DNA from: Clostridia bacterium
GTDB taxonomy: Bacteria > Bacillota > Clostridia > Oscillospirales > CAG-382
Assembly: GCA_017429165.1 (NCBI GenBank)
Contig: JAFRPL010000001.1
Coordinates: 1-64,000, forward strand
Direction: 5' to 3'
Length of the DNA: 64,000 nt
This document shows, one piece after another, positions 34,928-40,641 of this stretch (position 1 is the first letter of the stretch; the number at the start of each line of letters is the position of its first letter). A model generated the notes under the pieces. It saw only the letters and a program-made list of their open reading frames with translations, did not search any database and was not told the DNA's origin. The position numbers and the translations under genes are program-made.

Positions 34928-35665
34928 ATGAAAAAATTATTTTTCGTTATTCTGATTATGACTGCTATATTTGTATTTGTATCGTGCAAGGAAACATCTG
35001 ACGAAAGCAGCGAATACAGTTCTGGAGACGAAAGCGAAGTTGACCCTACCGAAAACGAAAGCAACGGGACAGCAGGTGAAAGCGAGCCCGTAGAATACAC
35101 ACATAGCGATTATGTCCCCTATCTTGATGTCTCTTACAGTGCATTTTTAGAGGCAGTGAACAGCAAAGGAAACGCTATTATTTATAACGATGTGAAATGG
35201 AAGGAAAAAGAGGAAGCCGAAACGTTTTTAGCGTGGGTAGAAGACAAAACGGAAATACCGGTTGTCGTTGCGCGGAAAGATGCTTATATAGGAGATTACC
35301 GGATTATTCAAGGTTCCATGTCCTATTTTATCAGCGTTTATGATGCGACATTTGAAACTAACGGCGTTGGAAAAAGTTTTGTAGAAATCACCGTGCACAG
35401 AGAATTGACCGCAGAAGATCAATCAAAAAGTATATTCGAGATCGTTAAAGAAACATACCCGACAAGCGAATATGTCTCCGCAGAGTTTATAACGGGTGAA
35501 AACAGATTCGGCGAATATATTCTGTATCCAAAAAGAATGTTTTTCATTTATGAAAACTATCTGGTTTCGATGATCAACTACACACGCTCGGAATCTGATC
35601 AATGGTATATCTCGTCCGTTGAGCTTTTCGATATTGAAATGTATGAGATCAAAAGGCAGCAGTAA
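34928..35665 (+). CDS. Hypothetical lipoprotein, AT-rich
   Basis: 245 residues. Signal peptide M-K-K-L-F-F-V-I-L-I-M-T with lipobox F-V-S-C (Cys20), then a Ser/Glu-rich linker (25-55) and a mixed alpha/beta domain to the end that I do not recognise. Codon use is AT-richer than neighbours (frequent AAA, GAA, TAT, ATT), which suggests recent acquisition. It stands alone with its own promoter, beside the tRNA-Val gene, and faces away from the hprK operon. Confidence 0.72.
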   Translation: MKKLFFVILIMTAIFVFVSCKETSDESSEYSSGDESEVDPTENESNGTAGESEPVEYTHSDYVPYLDVSYSAFLEAVNSKGNAIIYNDVKWKEKEEAETFLAWVEDKTEIPVVVARKDAYIGDYRIIQGSMSYFISVYDATFETNGVGKSFVEITVHRELTAEDQSKSIFEIVKETYPTSEYVSAEFITGENRFGEYILYPKRMFFIYENYLVSMINYTRSESDQWYISSVELFDIEMYEIKRQQ

Positions 35666-35771
35666 GAAATAAATACAAGCGCCGCGTTTGAATGCGGAAA
35701 GCGGATTTTTTCCGCGTCAGCGACCGCAAAAACGCCGGGAGCGCAAAACGGAAAATTTTGAAAAACTGCCT

Positions 35772-35800
35772 ATTGACAAACGCGATTTTGCGTGATATAA
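35772..35800 (+). promoter_or_regulatory. tRNA-Val promoter (full consensus)
   Basis: TTGACA (35772-35777), 17 bp, TATAAT (35795-35800): a perfect sigma-A consensus, as expected for a stable RNA gene. Confidence 0.92.
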
Positions 35801-35819
35801 TTACTTTCACCATCGAAAC

Positions 35820-35895
35820 GGATGTTTAGCTCAGCTGGTAGAGCACTCGCTTGACGTGCGAGTGGTCAGGGATTCGAGTTCCTTAACATCCACCA
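35820..35895 (+). tRNA. tRNA-Val (GAC)
   Basis: 76 nt with encoded CCA. Acceptor GGATGTT pairs with AACATCC; anticodon stem CTCGC/GCGAG encloses TTGACGT, giving anticodon GAC; the T arm carries TTCGAGT. Own promoter and terminator. Confidence 0.95.
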
Positions 35896-35898
35896 TAC

Positions 35899-35928
35899 AA
35901 AAAAGTCCGCCAACAGGCGGGCTTTTTT
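35899..35928 (+). terminator. tRNA-Val terminator
   Basis: Stem AAAAAAGTCCGCC with GGCGGGCTTTTTT around AACA, ending in a T run, 3 bases after the CCA. Confidence 0.9.
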
Positions 35929-35952
35929 CATCCGGGCGTTCGGGGGACGCCG

Positions 35953-36144
35953 TCAATACGCCGAAGGCAACATCGTTTTGCTCGCAGGGCAAACATCATT
36001 GAAAAAAGCAGCCTGTCGTTGCCGTTTGCTCGACAAAGTCCGGTTTGTCAATTTGGTTCCATGTTTCGCTTTCGGGTCTTTAACGAGAACTATTATTTGA
36101 ACGAAAAAGTCCGTGGAAATATCGGCAAGTTTGTTTTCTTTCAT
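35953..36144 (-). pseudogene. Truncated four-helix-bundle protein, copy 1
   Basis: A 63-codon frame begins MKENKLADISTDFFVQIIVL, close to the N-terminal helix of the four-helix-bundle / 23S intervening-sequence protein family. After about 33 codons the sequence leaves the family and reads through a hairpin (GACAAA/TTTGTC) into the linker array. A promoter precedes it on the minus strand (TTGATT, 17 bp, TATAAT), still intact. It lies in a 240-bp unit (35984-36223) repeated at 36399-36640. Confidence 0.6.
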
Positions 36145-36398
36145 TGACACAACCACTTTTTTATGATTATAGCATAACTTGTCGTAATAATCAATGATGC
36201 CGCCGCTGTAGCGGCTAATGATGTATCTTCGCTACGGGAACCCCCAACGCTCTCAAGTTCGCGTCGGGGAACCCCTATTCGCTCCGAAATGATGTAGATC
36301 GCTTTGCGATCAATGATGAGATGTTTGCCCCAATGTCCCGCAGGACACATCATTGCCGAAGGCAACATCATGTGTCGCAGACACACATCATTTGCCCG

Positions 36399-36640
36399 GC
36401 AGGGCAAACATCATTGAAAAAAAGCAGCCTGACGTTGCCGTTTGCTCGACAAAGTCCGGTTTGTCAATTTGATTCCATGTTTCGCTTTCGGGTCTTTAAC
36501 GAGAACTATTATTTGAACGAAAAAGTCCGTGGAAATATCGGCAAGTTTGTTTTCTTTCATTGACACAACCTCTTTTTTGATTATTATAGCATAACTTGTC
36601 GTAATAATCAATGATGCCGCCGCTGTAGCGGCTAATGATG
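36399..36640. repeat. Second copy of the 240-bp unit (first copy 35984-36223)
   Basis: By eye the copies differ at only about ten positions, mostly around the ribosome site and one A-run. Each carries, on the minus strand, AATGATG linker, hairpin, promoter, short reading frame, hairpin and a CTGCTTTTTTCAATGATG end. Start-to-start distance is 415 bp. Confidence 0.85.
36411..36560 (-). pseudogene. Truncated four-helix-bundle protein, copy 2
   Basis: A 49-codon frame nearly identical to copy 1 over the first 48 codons, with a better ribosome site (AGAGG, 8 bases before ATG) and the same upstream promoter. It breaks off at the same point, inside the same hairpin, so the two copies were duplicated after truncation, or the truncated form is itself the repeated unit. 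The N-terminal match to the four-helix-bundle family is from memory. Confidence 0.6.
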
Positions 36641-36788
36641 AATCTGCTGGCGCAGAAATGATGTTGTTCGCTATCGCTCACAATGATGCGATGTTTGCCC
36701 TTCATGTGCCGAAGGCACACATCATTGCCGAAGGCAACATCATGTGTCGCAGACACACATCATTTGCCCGGCAGGGCAAACATCATTG

Positions 36789-36816
36789 AAAAAAGCACGC
36801 TTTCGCGTGCTTTTTT
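36789..36816 (-). terminator. tRNA-Gln terminator
   Basis: Stem GCACGC/GCGTGC with loop TTTC flanked by six A and six T. It ends the tRNA-Glu/tRNA-Gln transcript; the repeat array begins directly beyond it. Confidence 0.88.
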
Positions 36817-36817
36817 C

Positions 36818-36891
36818 TGGCTGCGGAAGAAGGATTTGAACCCTCACAGACTGAGTCAGAGTCAGGCGTGCTGCCGTTACACTATTCCGCA
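36818..36891 (-). tRNA. tRNA-Gln (CTG)
   Basis: 74 nt with encoded CCA. Acceptor TGCGGAA pairs with TTCCGCA, position 1 being U as usual for glutamine tRNA. The anticodon loop CTCTGAC gives CTG. The anticodon stem has one mismatch at its outer pair. T arm has TTCAAAT. Confidence 0.88.
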
Positions 36892-36966
36892 AAGATTTGA
36901 TATATTTAATATTTTTACACAAACGATTACATAAAATGCAATGTGGCAAAAATAACGGTTGACAAG

Positions 36967-37041
36967 TGGTGACCCGTAGGAGAATCGAACTCCTGTCTTC
37001 GCCGTGAGAGGGCGACGTCTTGACCGCTTGACTAACAGGCC
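36967..37041 (-). tRNA. tRNA-Glu (CTC)
   Basis: 75 nt with encoded CCA. Anticodon stem TCGCC/GGCGA encloses CTCTCAC, giving CTC. Acceptor GGCCTGT pairs with ACGGGTC through two G-U pairs. It is first of a two-tRNA transcript with tRNA-Gln, 75 bases downstream. Confidence 0.9.
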
Positions 37042-37061
37042 ACGTCCCGATTAGCCTAACT

Positions 37062-37090
37062 ATAATATCACACGCTTTTCGGTTTGTCAA
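37062..37090 (-). promoter_or_regulatory. Promoter of tRNA-Glu/tRNA-Gln
   Basis: On the minus strand TTGACA (37085-37090) and TATTAT (37062-37067) are 17 bp apart, 20 bp before the tRNA-Glu 5' end. Confidence 0.88.
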
Positions 37091-37137
37091 TACCAATTTT
37101 CTATTTTTTTAAAGCAAAAAACGGCAAAGGGGTAAAA

Positions 37138-38232
37138 ATGCTGCCAAAGGAACCGTACAAACGCATACCCGTTATACTGCTTTACGCGGCGGCGGCGATG
37201 GCCGCGGTATGGCTTGCGGTACGCTACGCGCTGCCGGCGCTTTCGCCGTTTATTTTTGCGTATCTGCTCGCTTCGCTGCTGCAGCCGCTTATGCGGCGGA
37301 TACGCGGCGGGCGGGCGGCGCGCAGGATAGCCGCGGCGGCGTTCGTCCTTTTGGCTTCGGCGCTGTTCGCCGGGCTGTGCGCGCTCGCCGCGGCGCGGAT
37401 CTACCGCGAGCTTTCTTCGCTTGCGCGCGACGCCGCCGGACTTATAGACCGCGCGCGCTGCGACCCCGGATTTGCCGCCGGGATAATAAAGCGCATAGAT
37501 TCCGCCGTGCCGTTTTTAGATATAGAAGACTGGCTGACCGGCGTGTGGAAAGACGTGGACGCGCGGCTCGGCGACGCCGCGATCGACGTGATAAGCGCGG
37601 TGAGTTCGGCGGTCCTGCCGGCGCTGGGCGCGCTGGTGTCGTTTCTGCCGGGAGCGTTCCTTTACGCCTTTGTGCTGGCGCTTTCTTCGTACTACATGAC
37701 CGTGGGGTACGAAAACGTCAACCGGGCGCTCGCTTCGCTCGTCCCGGGCGGCGCGCGCAAATACGCGGCGGTATGCAAAAGCGAGTTGCATTCCACCCTT
37801 CCAGCGATGCTGCGCGCATACGCGATACTGTTTTTGATGACGTTCGCCGAGCTTTTCGCTTCGCTTTCGCTGATAGGCGCGGAATATCCGCTGGCGGGCG
37901 CGCTGCTCATAGCGGCGTTCGACATCCTGCCCGTGCTGGGCGCGGGGATGATACTTGCGCCGTGGGGCATAGGCGCGCTGCTGTTTGGCGACACGGCGCG
38001 CGGACTGGCGCTGCTTATCACGTTCGGCGTAATGACGGTGATACGCGAGATCGCCGAGCCGCGTCTGGTGGCGAAAAGCGTGGGACTTCCGCCGCTGCCG
38101 GCGCTTATAGCCATGTACGCGGGGCTGAAGCTTTTTGGAGTGTGGGGGATGATATTCGCCCCGCCCGCCGCCGCGGTATGCCGCAGCGTGGTGAGCTCGG
38201 TGCGGCGCGCGGCAGCGCAAGAGACAGGATGA
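37138..38232 (+). CDS. AI-2E family transporter, YtvI-like
   Basis: 364 residues, ATG 37138 behind AAAGGGG. About seven to eight membrane segments: two near the N-terminus, a soluble helical stretch (about 110-165), then the conserved C-terminal block with S-S-Y-Y-M-T near residue 183, P-L-A-G-A-L-L-I-A-A-F-D-I-L-P-V-L-G-A-G near 255 and I-A-E-P-R-L-V-A-K-S-V-G-L-P-P near 305. In sporeformers the YtvI branch is linked to sporulation; SpoIIE nearby (40.6 kb) is in line with that. Very GC-rich third positions. Confidence 0.85.
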   Translation: MLPKEPYKRIPVILLYAAAAMAAVWLAVRYALPALSPFIFAYLLASLLQPLMRRIRGGRAARRIAAAAFVLLASALFAGLCALAAARIYRELSSLARDAAGLIDRARCDPGFAAGIIKRIDSAVPFLDIEDWLTGVWKDVDARLGDAAIDVISAVSSAVLPALGALVSFLPGAFLYAFVLALSSYYMTVGYENVNRALASLVPGGARKYAAVCKSELHSTLPAMLRAYAILFLMTFAELFASLSLIGAEYPLAGALLIAAFDILPVLGAGMILAPWGIGALLFGDTARGLALLITFGVMTVIREIAEPRLVAKSVGLPPLPALIAMYAGLKLFGVWGMIFAPPAAAVCRSVVSSVRRAAAQETG

Positions 38233-38247
38233 GCGCTTTGCAAATTA

Positions 38248-38300
38248 TAGGCGCCTTCGGCGCATTATGATCAGCTGCGCCGAATGATGAGTGCCGGAAG
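38248..38300. repeat. Degenerate hairpin/AATGATG units
   Basis: GGCGCCTTCGGCGC followed by ATTATGATCAGC, then TGCGCCGAATGATGAGTGCC: the same hairpin-plus-ATGATG grammar as the 36-kb array, but decayed. Confidence 0.45.
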
Positions 38301-38333
38301 CGCATCGGAAAAACGCAGCGCTTTCTTTTTATG

Positions 38334-38482
38334 CCCCTTTGCGCGCGGGCGGAGGCGCACCGACGCTTTTACCCTGTTTGCACAGAAGGAAACGCGCCCC
38401 TTCTTTTTACCCCTTTGCGCGCGCGGGCGGAGGCGCGCGGAGCGGGCCGGGGGAACGGCGGCGGGCGCGCGCGCAAAGGGGT
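38334..38482. repeat. GC-rich direct and inverted repeats
   Basis: A 25-bp block starting CCCCTTTGCGCGCG (38334-38358) recurs at 38410-38436 with 2 extra bases. The second copy's left part, 38409-38425, has a perfect 17-bp inverted complement at 38466-38482, able to form a long stem with a 40-base GC-rich loop. No credible gene lies in 38233-38564; frames there are arginine-rich artefacts. Confidence 0.75.
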
Positions 38483-38511
38483 GGGGAAAGGGAAAAACGC
38501 GCGCACGGCAT

Positions 38512-38547
38512 AAAAAAAGGAAACCGCGCACGGCAAGCCGTGCGCGG
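38512..38547 (-). terminator. Terminator after the long prepilin gene
   Basis: Perfect 10-bp stem CCGCGCACGG/CCGTGCGCGG, loop of four, followed on the minus strand by TTTCC and a T run. Confidence 0.88.
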
Positions 38548-38564
38548 ACGCTGGGGGGAGATAA

Positions 38565-39896
38565 TCAGTCTCCGGAAGGTTCCGTTACTTCGTTGTATTC
38601 AAGCGTATAGGTGATAGATGTACATTCAACTACTTCGCCGGTTTCTTTAAAGTAAGTCTCGCCATTATCATTAGTGAATGCTCCTACTGTCCCTGCTTCT
38701 ACCTTCACACATCTGTATAAACATAGTTTTACATTAAGCTTTGCACCCGTGTTGTCTGGACTGAGATTCTTAATGCCACATTTGAATTCTTTAACATAAG
38801 TTACAACATCATTATATGTGAACAGATAATTATTCTCGAAATACAAGGGTGTAATGCATTCTTTCATCAGCCTTACCATTCTACCGGCAGCCAAATCGCT
38901 TAATACAGGTGGATTCTGCGTCGGATCGGATGTTGCCGGATCGCACGCTGGCAGCGGTACGGGTGTACCGTTTTGATACCAATCGTATGCACCAAGTAGA
39001 TACACACTGCCTCCTACTATAGCGCGATTGAACGTGACTTCATAATCAACAAGCCATATTTCATTCTCATCGCCTAGCTCCGGAGCCGAACCGTTTTCTT
39101 CAACGTTGAAAACATATGTGACATCAGCAGAAAAACCATCTAATACTAAATTTTCTGTCTCGGTAACGTTTCTAACGCCAGATGCATCAATTGCCTTCTG
39201 TATATCTTTATTTTTTATCTTATTTATCTCTATCTGTGCAGCGACCTTGTCCACAATGCCTGCAAGCTGATCATCGCTAATTCCGTCGTTATCAAAATTC
39301 GCAAGCGCAGTATTTATCGCCTCTTCGACTTCGCTTGCGCTTAGGCCGGTAGCGATATTCTGAACTGCGGATTTGATGGCGGCAGTCATTTCATCTTTGG
39401 TCACGCCGACTTTTTTGGGCAGGTTGGAAATAGCCTTGTTGACGATTCTATTGACGTCTTCGGCAGAAACGCCTTTGCCTTCGACCGCTTTTTCGACTAT
39501 CGCTTTTACCTGCGCGTCGGTAAGCTGGCCTTCAAGCGTTCTTTCAATTATATCTCTGATCTGTGATTCGGTAATGCCGGGTTCGTCAAAGCGGGCGTTT
39601 TTGATAGCTTCGCCTACAGCCGCCTGTATTTTTTCGGCCGTGCTGTCATTAGCTTTGGTAAGCGCCTCCGCGAGCTTATCTTCAAAATCTTCCCACGTCA
39701 TATAGTTGGGGTTATCTATCTTTTCAATAACGCCTTCAGTCTGCTTATTAGTACGGTTTTGCAGATAAGCCGCGTCTTTTGCCTTTTGTATAACGTTGCT
39801 TATAGTGGGGATCAACACCGCAGCGAGTATGCCTATAACCGCAATAACTATTACAAGCTCAACGATGGTGAATCCCTTTTTATTGGTTCTTTTCAC
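38565..39896 (-). CDS. Long type IV prepilin-like protein with helical repeats
   Basis: 443 residues. The N-terminus K-K-G-F-T-I-V-E-L-V-I-V is a textbook prepilin cleavage/methylation site (cut after Gly, Glu5 of the mature protein) followed by a hydrophobic helix. Residues about 100-235 hold six helical repeats of 18-24 residues of the form [LIV]-[ST]-x-x-[QEDA]-[VILM]-x-x-I-[IV]-x-[KR]-A, for example I-T-E-S-Q-I-R-D-I-I and L-T-D-A-Q-V-K-A-I-V. The C-terminal 200 residues are a beta-rich domain with several Cys. Probably a minor or tip pilin with a stalk. No pilus motor genes are in the window. Confidence 0.85.
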   Translation of the reverse strand: MKRTNKKGFTIVELVIVIAVIGILAAVLIPTISNVIQKAKDAAYLQNRTNKQTEGVIEKIDNPNYMTWEDFEDKLAEALTKANDSTAEKIQAAVGEAIKNARFDEPGITESQIRDIIERTLEGQLTDAQVKAIVEKAVEGKGVSAEDVNRIVNKAISNLPKKVGVTKDEMTAAIKSAVQNIATGLSASEVEEAINTALANFDNDGISDDQLAGIVDKVAAQIEINKIKNKDIQKAIDASGVRNVTETENLVLDGFSADVTYVFNVEENGSAPELGDENEIWLVDYEVTFNRAIVGGSVYLLGAYDWYQNGTPVPLPACDPATSDPTQNPPVLSDLAAGRMVRLMKECITPLYFENNYLFTYNDVVTYVKEFKCGIKNLSPDNTGAKLNVKLCLYRCVKVEAGTVGAFTNDNGETYFKETGEVVECTSITYTLEYNEVTEPSGD

Positions 39897-39943
39897 TTTT
39901 GTTCCTCCTTAAAAAAGGATTTGCACATTGCTTTTTGATGATA

Positions 39944-39974
39944 CTGCACACCCGACATTTTGCCGGGTGTGCAG
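39944..39974 (-). terminator. Hairpin between the two prepilin genes
   Basis: An 11-bp perfect stem CTGCACACCCG/CGGGTGTGCAG, not followed by a real T run on the minus strand. Likely a partial terminator or mRNA processing/stability hairpin that lowers the downstream gene relative to the first. Confidence 0.6.
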
Positions 39975-39993
39975 ATCTTTGAGCCAAAAAGTA

Positions 39994-40398
39994 TTAGTCA
40001 GCAGGATAATAAACAGTATAACCGTTATGCGTTGTGTTATCCCAAGAAGTAGCCTCTGCATCTACAGCTGCTTTAGCATCTGCAAGTTCAGATTCAGTAT
40101 AAACCTTGATGGTAGAATCTTCTTCGGATACAGGGAGGAAAGCTCCGCCTTTTACGGCATAAACGTGATCCTCATCAATTTCGATAACAACATCTGCGGG
40201 GATGTCCTGATTGTTTTCAGCAGCTTCAACAGCAAGTTCTTCCAAAGTGGTTCTTGCGTTCTGAAGAGCGGCGGCGTCTTTGGCTTTACCGATAAGGTTA
40301 GCAAACACCGGGATAAGCACGGCGGCGAGGATGGCGATGACTGCGATAACGATAACGAGTTCTACGAGCGTAAAGCCCTTTTTGTTGGTCTTTTTCAT
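39994..40398 (-). CDS. Type IV major prepilin-like protein
   Basis: 134 residues, ATG 40398 behind AGGAG. Prepilin motif K-K-G-F-T-L-V-E-L-V-I-V and helix A-I-L-A-A-V-L-I-P-V-F-A-N-L-I-G-K-A-K-D, then a short acidic head domain without cysteines. Size fits a major pilin or pseudopilin. It shares its N-terminal 35 residues almost exactly with the long prepilin 97 bases downstream, implying one peptidase and assembly platform elsewhere in the genome. Confidence 0.88.
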   Translation of the reverse strand: MKKTNKKGFTLVELVIVIAVIAILAAVLIPVFANLIGKAKDAAALQNARTTLEELAVEAAENNQDIPADVVIEIDEDHVYAVKGGAFLPVSEEDSTIKVYTESELADAKAAVDAEATSWDNTTHNGYTVYYPAD

Positions 40399-40451
40399 TG
40401 TTGTTTTTACTCCTGTTTTTTTATTTTTTATTTTTGGTTTTTTGTTTTTTG

Positions 40452-40467
40452 TGCGCACGCGTGCGCA
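40452..40467. promoter_or_regulatory. Perfect 16-bp palindrome TGCGCACGCGTGCGCA
   Basis: A perfect palindrome 54 bp upstream of the prepilin start and about 175 bp upstream of spoIIE, in the 40399-40641 divergent intergenic region. It could be a regulator site. No clear sigma-A promoter was found in this region. Confidence 0.4.
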
Positions 40468-40641
40468 GCGGGCGGGGCGGCGCTACGATTCGAGCGGCGG
40501 TAACTTTTATTGCCCAAAAGGTGCGTTCCGCGCCAAAAGGCGGCAGTAAAAGAAAAAATAATCGGCGACGGTTCGACACACATTACGTAAACCCGGAGTT
40601 ATAATATGCGCACCCTGTTCGATGACCGGAGGACGTGCGTT

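Larger units (their letters stand above)
35955..36788. repeat. Mosaic array of variable hairpins joined by AATGATG/CATCATT linkers
   Basis: The region between two convergent tRNA terminators is built of short palindromes whose stems differ but whose linkers are constant. On the left side of each block linkers read AATGATG, on the right CATCAT. Example stems: GCCGC/GCGGC (36199), GATCGC/GCGATC, TGTCC/GGACA, TGCC/GGCA, GTGTC/GACAC, TTTGCCC/GGGCAAA. Two blocks (36311-36415 and 36680-36788) are each closed by outer arms CAATGATG...TTTGCCC and GGGCAAACATCATTG, giving a multi-branched structure. A 78-bp piece, 36345-36422, recurs exactly at 36717-36794. I do not know a named family for it. Confidence 0.85.

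Noticed and set aside
35955..36788. CRISPR array
   Set aside because: Linkers are only 6-8 bp, intervening segments are palindromic and short, orientation inverts within the array, and no cas genes are near.
38271..38614. Arginine-rich frames in the GC-rich gap
   Set aside because: They arise from the GC-rich direct and inverted repeats and lack ribosome sites or family features.
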